From JAZDIU01 sp043804635 (GTDB lineage: Bacteria > Chloroflexota > Dehalococcoidia > Dehalococcoidales > UBA2162): DNA of 64,000 nt. The notes below the pieces were generated by a model that was not told the DNA's origin, searched no databases, and was given only the letters and a program-made list of their open reading frames with translations. Position 1 is the stretch's first letter. Each line of letters opens with the position of its first letter. This document shows positions 8,846-17,040 of the stretch, one piece after another. The position numbers were made by a program, and so were the translations under genes. The DNA lies in contig JAZDIU010000005.1 in the NCBI GenBank assembly GCA_043804635.1, positions 1 to 64,000 of the forward strand, read 5' to 3'.

Positions 8846-9898
8846 ATGGATTTGCCGGCTGGTGTCCGCAATTATGACTATGCCCGGGATATGGCTATCT
8901 TCCGGACCAAGACACAGAAGGTCATGCTGGTTGTCCTCTTCATCATGATATTCACCGCACCCTTATACTGGGGCAACTACTGGCTTACTGTTGCCAACCT
9001 AATCGGTATCACCATAATTTCTATGATGGGGTTGAATATCCTGACCGGTTATTGCGGGCAGCTATCCATCGGCCACGCCGGATTTATGGCAGTCGGCGCT
9101 TATACTTCAGCCTTTTTAACTAAAGAAGCCGGGTTTCCTTTCTTAGCTGCACTACTCTGTTCCGGTCTGACGGCTGGTGCCATCGGTTTAATCTTCGGCA
9201 TCCCATCGGTCAGAGTCAAGGGTTTCTACCTGGCAATTACCACCATCGCCGCCCAGTTTATCATTATCTGGGTAATCCAACACTGGACTGAAATGACCGG
9301 CGGCTTTAACGGCACGAGTGCACCCTACGCATCACTGGCCGGCTTCACCTTCAGAAGCAAGACCAGCCAGTATTATCTTATTATGATTATTGCTATAATA
9401 ACCGTCTATCTGGCCAAGAACCTGGCGAGGACGAGAATCGGGAGAGCTTTTATTGCTATTCGTGATAACGATTTAGCGGCAGAAGTGATGGGCATCAATC
9501 TTTTCTATTACAAACTACTCGCTTTCTTCATCGGCTGCTTCTTTGCCGGAATCGCCGGTTCATTACTGGCTCACTGGTCTGGTTTTATCAGCGCCGAGCA
9601 TTTTACCTTTATGGACTCAGTCCTCTATATCGGTATGATAATTATCGGCGGCCTGGGTACGACACTTGGTCCTATACTGGGTGTAATTGGCATTCGCCTT
9701 CTCGATGTGCTGGTAACGCAGTTATCCCCGGCTCTCCAATCTGCCTTTCCCGGCTTGCCCTCTGCTTTCACCACTGGCATCGCTCCGATGTTGTTCGGAC
9801 TGACTATTATCCTTTTCTTGATTTTCGAACCGCGTGGCTTGGCTCACCGGTGGTCGTTGTTCAAAGCCTCTTATCGACTCTGGCCGTTTTCATATTAA
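8846..9898 (+). CDS. livM: Branched-chain amino-acid ABC transporter permease LivM
   Basis: The second membrane subunit of the transporter (350 residues, about nine or ten hydrophobic segments). MGLNILTGYCGQLSIGHAGF is the hallmark LivM motif, and AIRDNDLAAEVMGINLFYYK is the loop that docks onto the ATP-binding subunits. GGLGTTLGPILG appears late in the protein, as usual. It lies immediately behind livH. A 76-base gap to livK contains a good ribosome site but no clear terminator. Confidence 0.93.
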   Translation: MDLPAGVRNYDYARDMAIFRTKTQKVMLVVLFIMIFTAPLYWGNYWLTVANLIGITIISMMGLNILTGYCGQLSIGHAGFMAVGAYTSAFLTKEAGFPFLAALLCSGLTAGAIGLIFGIPSVRVKGFYLAITTIAAQFIIIWVIQHWTEMTGGFNGTSAPYASLAGFTFRSKTSQYYLIMIIAIITVYLAKNLARTRIGRAFIAIRDNDLAAEVMGINLFYYKLLAFFIGCFFAGIAGSLLAHWSGFISAEHFTFMDSVLYIGMIIIGGLGTTLGPILGVIGIRLLDVLVTQLSPALQSAFPGLPSAFTTGIAPMLFGLTIILFLIFEPRGLAHRWSLFKASYRLWPFSY

Positions 9899-9974
9899 AA
9901 TAAGCGAAAGGGGGTATATGACAGGCTGATACTCGGTCGGAATATCAGGAACAAAAATTAACAAAGGAGGTAAT

Positions 9975-11243
9975 ATGAAAGGAAAATTGTTCTCAGGACT
10001 GTTTGCTTGTCTTGCCTTACTACTCATCGTTTCGCCCTTACTCGTCGGTTGCGGCACTAAAGAAGCGACCGGCTCATCATTAAAAGTCGGTATGATGACA
10101 CCTTCAACCGGCGTTGCTGCTGAGAAAGGCGCACCCGGCGGCCGCGGCATACAGGATGCCGTCAAGTACATCAACGCTGAACTCGGTGGAATCAACGGTC
10201 ATAAGTTTGAAGTAGTCTGGCGCGACAGCGGCTACGATATGGCTAAAGTCGCCACTATCGTGAATGAATTCATGGATGCGAAATGTCTCATGTTTACTAC
10301 CCACGCATCGGCAGAGATGGCCGCTGCTATGGAAATCGCTAATCGGGCTGAGTTCCCCGGAATGTCTACCTATGTCTCCCCCATCAACTATCGGCCGCCC
10401 AAGCATATTTATGCTCCGCTGCCCGACTACGGTGACGGCTGGATTACCTTTGCCGAGTATTACATGAAAAGCATCTGGAAAGGTACCGGTAAGCCCAAGA
10501 TGGCTCTGCATCTATTAGCCAACCCCACCGGCCGGGGCGCGCTGGACGGAGTTAAAGCTAAAGCCGCCGAGCTTGGTTTTGAAATCGTAGCCCAGGAAGA
10601 ACATAAGGCTACCACGGCATCGGAGATAGAAAGCCTGACCCGAATAAAATCCAAGAACCCCGATGTTATGTTCATTTCCAGCACACCGGCACCAACGGCC
10701 GTCATCATCAAGAACGCCAAGGAACTGGGAATGTTTCCTGGTATGACTATCGCTAGCGGTCATGCCGGTTTCACCAAAGCACTGATTGACCTAGGCACTG
10801 CCAATGTCGTCGAAGGTGTTTATGGTGTTTATCCGATGGTTACCTGGGACGACAATGTCCCCGGTGTTGCCAAAGCTAAAGAGTATGTCCAGAAATATAA
10901 TCCCGGAGATACAGGTAACGTAGACTACCTTTCTACCTGGACGTCGACCCTCATCGTGGCTGAAATCCTCAGAAATGCAGAGAAGGCAGTCGGTTATGAT
11001 AAACTGGCTAAGGGCGATGTCGAAGCCTGGCGTGCAGTGGAAAAATCCGGCATCCAGAAGCTCAGTGGGTATAAAGCGGATGGTCTGATTCCAGCGGGCA
11101 TAACCTATACACCGGGAGATAACCGCTTGTCTAACAGCTTTAAGGTGTTTCAGATTAAAGGCGGCAAAATAACCGGTCTGACCGACTGGATAAAAGCCCC
11201 ACTCGTCGAATACGAAAAGTTCGACTGGTTCGGTAAAAAATAG
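9975..11243 (+). CDS. livK: ABC transporter substrate-binding lipoprotein, LivK family
   Basis: An extracytoplasmic solute-binding protein of 422 residues. The N-terminal signal ends in the lipobox LVGC with Cys26, so the mature protein is probably lipid-anchored. The periplasmic-binding-protein type 1 fold is indicated by KVGMMTPSTGV..., IQDAVKYINAELGGINGHK and KNPDVMFISSTPAPTAVIIKNAKELG. It should capture amino acids or related carboxylates for LivHM. AAAGGAGG sits five bases before the start. The binding specificity cannot be judged from sequence. Confidence 0.92.
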   Translation: MKGKLFSGLFACLALLLIVSPLLVGCGTKEATGSSLKVGMMTPSTGVAAEKGAPGGRGIQDAVKYINAELGGINGHKFEVVWRDSGYDMAKVATIVNEFMDAKCLMFTTHASAEMAAAMEIANRAEFPGMSTYVSPINYRPPKHIYAPLPDYGDGWITFAEYYMKSIWKGTGKPKMALHLLANPTGRGALDGVKAKAAELGFEIVAQEEHKATTASEIESLTRIKSKNPDVMFISSTPAPTAVIIKNAKELGMFPGMTIASGHAGFTKALIDLGTANVVEGVYGVYPMVTWDDNVPGVAKAKEYVQKYNPGDTGNVDYLSTWTSTLIVAEILRNAEKAVGYDKLAKGDVEAWRAVEKSGIQKLSGYKADGLIPAGITYTPGDNRLSNSFKVFQIKGGKITGLTDWIKAPLVEYEKFDWFGKK

Positions 11244-11267
11244 AATCATAACGTCAGTTTTCTGAGT

Positions 11268-11352
11268 TAAGCGAAGAATTTCGGGGTGGGAGGGCTGGGA
11301 AAACGAGCGCCCCCCCCCGTCCGATATCCTTCGCTTCGCTCAGGATGACAGT
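11268..11352. repeat. Dispersed GTCATTCTG/GCGAAG repeat, hairpin form
   Basis: The gap between livK and livF holds GCGAAGAAT on the left and GATATCCTTCGC, then CTCAGGATGACAG, on the right, enclosing a G-rich stretch and a run of nine C (11310-11318). Related copies lie at 16651-16728 and 63735-63775. It looks like a small non-coding intergenic repeat. Confidence 0.55.
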
Positions 11353-11387
11353 TCGATATTTTCAGAGTCTTACACCTAAAGTGGAAT

Positions 11388-12179
11388 ATGCTCAAACTAA
11401 ACAATATTGAGGTCGCCTATCTTAACGTCATCCGTGTTCTACACGGCGTTTCGCTGTCTGTGGAAGATGGCTCCATCGTCGCCTTGCTCGGAGCTAACGG
11501 CGCCGGTAAAAGCACCACTCTCAAAGCCATATCGGGGCTGCTCCGTGTCGAAGAGGGTGAAGTCACCGATGGCAGTATCGAGTGGAATGGCGAAAGGATA
11601 GATAAGAAAAGCGCTGAGGAAATCGGACGGCTGGGCATTATCCAGGCGCTGGAAGGGCGAAGAGTGTTTGAGCACCTCACCTCTGAAGAAAACCTGCTGG
11701 TTGGTGCCCATCAGCGGAGCGACCGCCGGGCTGTCAAAAGAGACCTTGATATGGTCTATCAATACTTCCCAAGGCTCAAAGCCCTCCGCCATAACACCGC
11801 CGGTTATTTATCCGGCGGAGAGCAGCAAATGCTCGTTATCGGTCGGGCGATGATGGCAACTCCCAAGTTGATGATGCTGGACGAGCCCTCACTGGGTTTG
11901 GCACCATTACTGGTGGAAGAAATCTATAATATTATCCAGCGGTTTAATTCGGAGCAGAAAACATCGGTCCTTCTCGTTGAGCAAAATGTCCGCATCGCGC
12001 TAAGCATCGCTCACTATGGATATGTAATGGAAAACGGCCGGGTCGTCCTCGACGGCAATACCGATTTCCTCAAAAATAACGAGGATGTTAAAGAATTCTA
12101 TATGGGTCTCTCTGCCTTAGGTGAGAAGAAAAGCTACCGGGAAATCAAACATTATAAGAGGCGAAAGCGATGGCTGTAA
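11388..12179 (+). CDS. livF: ABC transporter ATP-binding protein LivF
   Basis: One of two ATPases of the transporter. Walker A is GANGAGKST (about residues 34-42), the signature LSGGEQQM near 141, Walker B LMMLDEPSLGLAP, and the switch His follows LLVEQN. The HTVGYLSGG-like region and the LEGRRVFEHLTSEENLLVGA stretch are typical of LivF rather than LivG. A basic tail (KHYKRRKRWL) of about 20 residues extends past the usual end and overlaps the next gene by 10 bases. The gene is separated from livK by an intergenic repeat. Its partner LivG is on the other strand at 13502-14317. Confidence 0.92.
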   Translation: MLKLNNIEVAYLNVIRVLHGVSLSVEDGSIVALLGANGAGKSTTLKAISGLLRVEEGEVTDGSIEWNGERIDKKSAEEIGRLGIIQALEGRRVFEHLTSEENLLVGAHQRSDRRAVKRDLDMVYQYFPRLKALRHNTAGYLSGGEQQMLVIGRAMMATPKLMMLDEPSLGLAPLLVEEIYNIIQRFNSEQKTSVLLVEQNVRIALSIAHYGYVMENGRVVLDGNTDFLKNNEDVKEFYMGLSALGEKKSYREIKHYKRRKRWL

Positions 12180-13462
12180 AACCGGGTAAAAATGAATTCT
12201 TCGATGACCTTGAAAATATGCCGGTTTCTCGAAGAGAAAGCTATCTCAATCAGAAACTGGCTGAAGCCATCAGCTATGCCTACCAGAATGCTCCCGCCGC
12301 TAAAGAAATTCTGGATACTGCCGGGGTTAAGCCAGCACAAGTCAGCAAGATAAAAGACCTGGAAAAACTGCCCATCACGCGCAAAAACGACCTCATCGAG
12401 AGGCAGAAGAAAAACCCGCCCTACGGCGGTTTTCTGGCAATCCCGCCGGAAAATGTAGAGCGTGTTTTTATTTCACCCGGTCCCATCTATGAGCCAATCC
12501 AGCATTCCGGCATCAAGTGGTTCGCCAAGTCATTCTGGGCGGCTGGCTTCAGAAAGGGGGACATCGTGGTCAATACCTTTACCTACCATCTGTCCCCCGC
12601 CGGCATTTTGTTTCACGAAGCCCTGCGTGACTGTGGAGCCACTGTAGTCGTTACTGGCACGGGTAATACCGATATCCAGATTCAAACGATGCGGGACCTC
12701 AAAGTAACCGGGTTCGTGGGCACACCCAGCTTTTTGATGTCCTTGATTAAACGAGCCGAGGAACTGGGTAACAATTTACAGCGGGATTTTGCGCTTAAGC
12801 GAGCCTGGTTCACCGGCGAGATGCTAGCACCTTCGCTGCGGAAAACATTCGAGGAGACCTACCATATAGCTACCTTCCAGACTTATGCCGTGACCGAGCC
12901 AGGGGGCGCAATCGCCTACGAGTGCCGCGTCAAAAATGGTATGCATATGATGGATGATTACGTTGTGGAGATAGTCGACCCGCAGACCTGCAAGCAAATG
13001 AGCCACGGTGAAATCGGTGAGATTGTGGTCACGCCCATTCATAACAAAGCCTGGGGACTCATCCGTTTCGGCACCGGCGATATGTCTTCCTATACCATCG
13101 AACCCTGCCCGTGCGGTCGGACTGCCCACCGGCTGATGGGTATCGTCGGCCGGGCCGGTGATGCCGTGAAAGTCCGGGGTATGTTTGTGGTTGCCCGCCA
13201 GGCGGAGCAAATCATCCTTGGGTTCGAACCAATCTCTAACTTTCAGATAGTTGTCAGGCGTCAGGAGCAACGGGATAAAATGATGCTTAAGATTGAGCTG
13301 AAGACGGAACTCAGTGAACTTGAAAAGCAAACGTTATCAGATAACCTGAACAAAAAGTTTCAGGACGCTTGCCGGGTAAAAGTAGATAAAATTGAATTCG
13401 TAACCAGAGGTACAATCCTGGAAAAGCGTCAAACCATCATCGATGAGAGAAAGTGGGAATAA
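12170..13462 (+). CDS. Phenylacetate-CoA ligase family protein (PaaK-like)
   Basis: A 430-residue adenylate-forming ligase of the short PaaK type, which forms aryl-CoA from aryl acids such as phenylacetate, with ATP cleaved to AMP. Supporting stretches are LEKLPITRKNDLIERQK near the N-terminus, YAVTEPGGAIAYECRVKNGMH (PaaK normally has YG.SE..G...EC....G.H), and the hinge region LIRFGTGDMSSY followed by CPCGRT. It overlaps livF by 10 bases, with GAGGCGA as ribosome site. Location beside aryl-pyruvate oxidation and a Liv transporter supports aromatic acid activation, but other acids are possible. It is the last gene of the plus-strand run and converges on livG. Confidence 0.88.
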   Translation: MAVKPGKNEFFDDLENMPVSRRESYLNQKLAEAISYAYQNAPAAKEILDTAGVKPAQVSKIKDLEKLPITRKNDLIERQKKNPPYGGFLAIPPENVERVFISPGPIYEPIQHSGIKWFAKSFWAAGFRKGDIVVNTFTYHLSPAGILFHEALRDCGATVVVTGTGNTDIQIQTMRDLKVTGFVGTPSFLMSLIKRAEELGNNLQRDFALKRAWFTGEMLAPSLRKTFEETYHIATFQTYAVTEPGGAIAYECRVKNGMHMMDDYVVEIVDPQTCKQMSHGEIGEIVVTPIHNKAWGLIRFGTGDMSSYTIEPCPCGRTAHRLMGIVGRAGDAVKVRGMFVVARQAEQIILGFEPISNFQIVVRRQEQRDKMMLKIELKTELSELEKQTLSDNLNKKFQDACRVKVDKIEFVTRGTILEKRQTIIDERKWE

Positions 13463-13501
13463 TACAGTTTTGACCTTTGAGATTTTGAGTTTTGACTTGC
13501 G

Positions 13502-14317
13502 TTATTCGCTCTTCCCCAGATAAGCCGATATCACCTGTGGATTGGTCTTAACTTCATCCGGAGTGCCTTCGGCAATCTTGCGGCCGAAATCGAGGACGGC
13601 GATTCTATCGGCTAAATCCATCACCACCCCCATATCGTGCTCGACGAGAACAATACAGCTAACACCGTCCCTCAGCACCGGTGAATCGGGGTAAGTATCT
13701 CCCTGCCCCTCGAAAATGTCGACGATGAACCGGGCAATATCCTCTTTCTCTTCCAGGTTCATTCCCGCCATCGGTTCGTCTAAGAGCAAAACCTTAGGTT
13801 CCAGAGCCAGTGCCCGTCCCAGTTCCACTCTCTTACGCATTCCGTAAGGCAGCGTGCCAACGACCTTCTTTCTAATCGGTTCTATCTCCAGGAAGTCAAT
13901 GATGTCTTCCACCGTCTTGCGGTGTTCGATTTCCTCTTTATGAGCCCAGCCGAAGTATAAAGCGCCCGTCAGGAAATTCTGTCTCATCAGGACGTGCCTC
14001 GCTGCCATAATATTATCCAGGGTGCTGAGTCCGGAAAAAAGCTCGATGTTTTGAAAAGTCCTGGCTAAGCCCAGCTTAGCTGCTCTGTCCGGGCGTATTC
14101 GGGTAATCCGCTGTCCGTCGAAATATATTTCACCCTTCTGAGGCTTATAGAAGCCATTAATGCAGTTCAGCACGCAAGTCTTGCCGGCTCCATTCGGCCC
14201 GATAATGGCGGTAATTTGCTTATCTTTAATCTCGATATCGACGTCCGTAAGAGCCTTCACACCGCCAAAGGAAAGAGACAGGTTCTCGATTTTTATCTTG
14301 GGCTTATCTACAGTCAT
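13502..14317 (-). CDS. livG: ABC transporter ATP-binding protein LivG
   Basis: The second ATPase of a branched-chain amino-acid type transporter. Walker A is GPNGAGKT (residues 40-47), followed by FYKPQKGEIYFDG; ARTFQNIELFSGLSTLDN is diagnostic of LivG. The signature is LPYGMRKRVELGRAL, and Walker B is VLLLDEPMAGMN. The family's long insert before the switch region is present. The gene is on the opposite strand to livHMKF and converges on the PaaK-like gene. It appears to be co-transcribed with the small gene just upstream (9-base gap). Its natural partners are still the adjacent LivHMKF products, since no other set is in the window. Confidence 0.92.
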   Translation of the reverse strand: MTVDKPKIKIENLSLSFGGVKALTDVDIEIKDKQITAIIGPNGAGKTCVLNCINGFYKPQKGEIYFDGQRITRIRPDRAAKLGLARTFQNIELFSGLSTLDNIMAARHVLMRQNFLTGALYFGWAHKEEIEHRKTVEDIIDFLEIEPIRKKVVGTLPYGMRKRVELGRALALEPKVLLLDEPMAGMNLEEKEDIARFIVDIFEGQGDTYPDSPVLRDGVSCIVLVEHDMGVVMDLADRIAVLDFGRKIAEGTPDEVKTNPQVISAYLGKSE

Positions 14318-14326
14318 CTCGATTGG

Positions 14327-14587
14327 TTACCCTTTACCCTTTTTCGCTTCCTCGGCAGAAAGCTTCTCTTTATAGCGGGTTATCTGCTGGCAATTCAGTC
14401 CTTCACACTTCAAATCCCGTCCCATCTGCCGGCTTTTTTTCTTCCGACTGCTAACTTGCTTACCGGCTTCGCTATACTTGCTATGACCGGTGCATTTCGC
14501 CGACCAGTCCTTATGGACGATTATAGTCACTTCGTCGCCTACGGAGTCACAATATATCGAAGTCGCCGTTACCTGCCAGTCAACCAT
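14327..14587 (-). CDS. Small conserved-looking cysteine protein, unknown function
   Basis: An 86-residue reading frame directly in front of livG, read in the same direction with a 9-base gap. I do not recognise a family. It has four cysteines (13, 32, 61, 66) in the local settings SAKCTGHSKY and LKCEGLNC, which could bind a metal. A basic middle part (SSRKKKSRQMGRD) and a charged C-terminus (EKLSAEEAKKGKG) look like a soluble protein. There is no strong ribosome site. An antisense frame covers the same bases but also runs over livG and looks artificial. The operon position argues that this is a real gene. Confidence 0.55.
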   Translation of the reverse strand: MVDWQVTATSIYCDSVGDEVTIIVHKDWSAKCTGHSKYSEAGKQVSSRKKKSRQMGRDLKCEGLNCQQITRYKEKLSAEEAKKGKG

Positions 14588-14695
14588 CGCTTACCATCTT
14601 ACCATTATGTCTATTCTGAGTTCAAACGTAAGCCAACATCGATTATCATCGAATCGTCATTCCTGCTTTCGAAGTAATCAGAATAATCTCTTAAG

Positions 14696-14725
14696 AAAGT
14701 AGCCCGTTTTTAGGCGGGCTACTTT
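14696..14725 (-). terminator. Intrinsic terminator behind the duplicated-domain gene
   Basis: AAAGTAGCCCG and CGGGCTACTTT form a perfect 11-base stem with an 8-base loop, with T-rich sequence on both sides. It lies 57 bases past the stop of the 14782-16404 gene and separates it from the small gene plus livG. Confidence 0.8.
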
Positions 14726-14781
14726 TTCTCCGATTAGAACTTATTTTATTTTTGACTAACTATCTATGGTTTTCAGCACAG

Positions 14782-16404
14782 TTATCGTTGAGGTGCCGGC
14801 TTCTTGGCACCAATCCTGTTGTAATACTCCTCAGGGACATCATCCAGGTCTTTGTAGAAGTACCAACGACAAGTCGGGTCGGTGGCGTTCGCAGCCCTCT
14901 CGATAACCGTAGTGAGATAACCGGTATGCGCCAGCGTGTTCGCCTCGAAATGAACACCGCACCGGGTACAGATGTGTGGAACACCCACCTTGCCCCACGC
15001 CACCGGGTGAGCTACCTTCATTACTCCCAGGTTCCTGGGAGGTCCGATGGCGGGGCCCCTTATTAACTGGGCAGCCAGTGCTCCCCTCATCTCCTTATTT
15101 GTAGCGTCTATAATCGGGTCTACTTTATCTATTTTCATCAAAGCCAGACCGCCGCTTCCACAGGGATTAAGTTCCATCACAATTCTCTTCGGCTCATCTA
15201 TGATACGGACCGAACCTTCCTGGTTTGGACCGCTCAGGTCGCCTCTTCCCCACAACGCCGCTTTTCGAGCACGCTCCTCGGCACTGGGAATAGAAGCCTT
15301 CGTCGGCTTGGGCGCCGCCGGATCATTCGGCGGTTCCATCCGGGAATACATCCACCGGAGGGCATAGTAAAGCTCATTATAACCGTGCTCTTCAATAAGC
15401 TGGTCCATCCATACCCAACTCCAATAGGGGGTATTATGAATCGCATTCTCCGCCCACAGCCTGTCAACCAGCTTCAATGCTTCTTCCTGTTTCCCCTGGT
15501 AAATAGCTTTCTTCAACATGGGCATCGTATTAACCCATCGGACATTAATCTGGTCTGAAGGTGTCGCTTTTATTGGTTTTGTCACGTCCTTAAACTTCGG
15601 TATGGGTTTCGCCACCGGAGGTTTGGTTTTGCCAATCCTGGTATAGTAATGCTCAGGAATCCAGTCGAGGTCTTTGTAAACGATATAGTTGCAGGTTTTC
15701 CAGGGGTCTTCTGAGACTCCACAAATCCACTGCGCCAAATACCCGGTCTCCTCAACGTCCATTATTTCATGAGCGAAGCAGCAATGAATGCAATAGCCCA
15801 TCATCCCTTTCTTGCCCCAGGTCCAGGGATGCGGCGACTGGTTCCCGGTGTAGTTCATCGGCGGCTGTGCCCAGCCTGGCGTGGCGGATATTGGGTCACC
15901 TCGCCTTGACCGGCCGCCGCTGCCGCATGGGTCCCAGACAATCTCAAACCGATCCTCATATTCCTCAAGAACGAAGCCATAAGTCCCATCCATCCTTCCC
16001 ATCCGATGCGGTCTTACCATCGTCCCGCCATAGGACATTGCCCAATCGAAATTACTCAGGGCACGCTTTTTGGGTGACCCTGGCGGCGGCCATGATGGCA
16101 GTGTAGGATAGCGGGTCCGCCACATATTCGCCCTGTAGACGTCCGCGAAGTGCTCGTCCTCACCATAGTTTTTCATCCAAAATTCGGGAAATCCCTGGAC
16201 CAAATCCAGGTTCGACTCACGGCGGAACCGGATTTCCCAGTTCCAGACATACTCGGTCAAGTCTGCGGCAAGGTCGTTTTTCCCCTCTTTTATGGCGTCT
16301 CTAAGCAAGTCAAAGGTAGAGACTCCGATATTGTCCAGTGGGTCCTGCCTTTCCCACTTGCGCCCCCCTCTTACCAACTTTAGCTTGTCTAACCGTGCAC
16401 TCAC
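14782..16404 (-). CDS. Protein with two copies of an unknown PCGSGG/CxxC domain
   Basis: I do not recognise this 540-residue family. It is clearly an internal duplication. Copy 1 has PCGSGG at 159-164, HPWTWGKKG at 192-200, CIHC at 205-208, TGYL at 220-223, YKDLDWIP at 243-250 and YYTRIG at 253-258. Copy 2 has PCGSGG at 414-419, HPVAWGK at 466-472, CTRC at 479-482, TGYL at 494-497, YKDLDDVP at 517-524 and YYNRIG at 527-532. Each copy is preceded by a helical stretch rich in Trp and Glu. The Cys and His residues could bind metal. There is no signal peptide or membrane segment. Start GTG 16404 has AAGGAGG five bases upstream. The gene has its own promoter and terminator, so it is probably a single-gene unit. 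Confidence 0.85.
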   Translation of the reverse strand: MSARLDKLKLVRGGRKWERQDPLDNIGVSTFDLLRDAIKEGKNDLAADLTEYVWNWEIRFRRESNLDLVQGFPEFWMKNYGEDEHFADVYRANMWRTRYPTLPSWPPPGSPKKRALSNFDWAMSYGGTMVRPHRMGRMDGTYGFVLEEYEDRFEIVWDPCGSGGRSRRGDPISATPGWAQPPMNYTGNQSPHPWTWGKKGMMGYCIHCCFAHEIMDVEETGYLAQWICGVSEDPWKTCNYIVYKDLDWIPEHYYTRIGKTKPPVAKPIPKFKDVTKPIKATPSDQINVRWVNTMPMLKKAIYQGKQEEALKLVDRLWAENAIHNTPYWSWVWMDQLIEEHGYNELYYALRWMYSRMEPPNDPAAPKPTKASIPSAEERARKAALWGRGDLSGPNQEGSVRIIDEPKRIVMELNPCGSGGLALMKIDKVDPIIDATNKEMRGALAAQLIRGPAIGPPRNLGVMKVAHPVAWGKVGVPHICTRCGVHFEANTLAHTGYLTTVIERAANATDPTCRWYFYKDLDDVPEEYYNRIGAKKPAPQR

Positions 16405-16485
16405 TTTTACCTCCTTTTTGTTTATTAGATTTTATTAATATATTAATATTTCCTGGCTATTTTCACATAAATAAGACCCGGCGTA

Positions 16486-16515
16486 ATAATAATCCCGATA
16501 TTACTTAATTGTCAA
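16486..16515 (-). promoter_or_regulatory. Promoter of the duplicated-domain gene
   Basis: Read on the minus strand, TTGACA (16515-16510) and TATTAT (16491-16486) are separated by 18 bases. The transcript would begin near 16479, giving a leader of about 75 bases before GTG 16404. Confidence 0.7.
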
Positions 16516-16613
16516 TATTTTCTAAGGCTATTAAGGTTAACAAATCATAAGCGCTCCCGAGAGTAAGATTAAGTAAGCAGGTAACATTTTCTCTTATAAG
16601 CGACAAAACTTCC

Positions 16614-16642
16614 TTGACATCATAGAACATTAGTGCTATTAT
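16614..16642 (+). promoter_or_regulatory. Strong plus-strand promoter without an adjacent gene
   Basis: TTGACA (16614-16619), a 17-base spacer and TATTAT (16637-16642) preceded by TGC form a near-consensus extended -10 promoter. The next gene starts at 17041 and has its own promoter at 16977-17005. The 16643-16976 stretch has no credible reading frame; it holds a repeat and two hairpins, AGCGTT/AACGCT near 16772 and AGGCTAAA/TTTAGCCT at 16815-16839. A small untranslated RNA is possible. Confidence 0.6.
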
Positions 16643-16650
16643 TACTCTAG

Positions 16651-16728
16651 TGTCATTCTGGAGAAAGCCGATACTCCATAATCCCGAGGCTGACAAAGAA
16701 TCTGGTGGGGCGGAGACCGAAGGATTGT
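16651..16728 (+). repeat. Dispersed GTCATTCTG repeat, interrupted copy
   Basis: GTCATTCTG at 16652-16660 and AAGAATCTGGTGGGGCGG about 36 bases later match the two ends of the family seen at 63735 (GTCATTCTGGGCGTAGCGAA followed by a G-rich tail) and at 11268-11352. The middle part differs, as if replaced or inserted. Confidence 0.4.
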
Positions 16729-16976
16729 CTAACCACTGCAGCACTTTAAAAATCGGGAAATTTAGAAAACAGCGTTAAAAACGCTAAATCCGTCTTATTG
16801 CAGAAAAACGAATCAGGCTAAATAAACCTTTTTTAGCCTCAATTTGTCTAGTGTAAATGCTTTCTAGCCGGAAACAAATACGCTCGTTTCAACTCTGTTT
16901 CACGTTGCTTTGTTTCAATTTTCGCAGTTTTGTCACGTAGGAAATCAAATGAAGGCTATTAGCTAACGTCAAGCTC

Positions 16977-17005
16977 TTGACAGGACTCCTTACTAAACTT
17001 ATGAT
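16977..17005 (+). promoter_or_regulatory. Promoter of the GYD-domain gene
   Basis: TTGACA (16977-16982), a 17-base spacer and TATGAT (17000-17005) form a near-consensus promoter. Transcription would start near 17012, with CGGAGG just ahead of the ATG at 17041. Confidence 0.75.
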
Positions 17006-17040
17006 TAGTGCTACTAAATAGCAAAAACGGAGGTAGCGAT

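Noticed and set aside
14216..14677. 153-codon plus-strand frame over livG start and the small cysteine gene
   Set aside because: It is antisense to livG for part of its length, has unnatural composition and no ribosome site; the minus-strand 86-codon frame in operon position is more convincing.
16505..16744. 79-codon minus-strand frame in the 16405-17040 gap
   Set aside because: It covers two promoters on opposite strands, has no ribosome site and shows no protein-like features.
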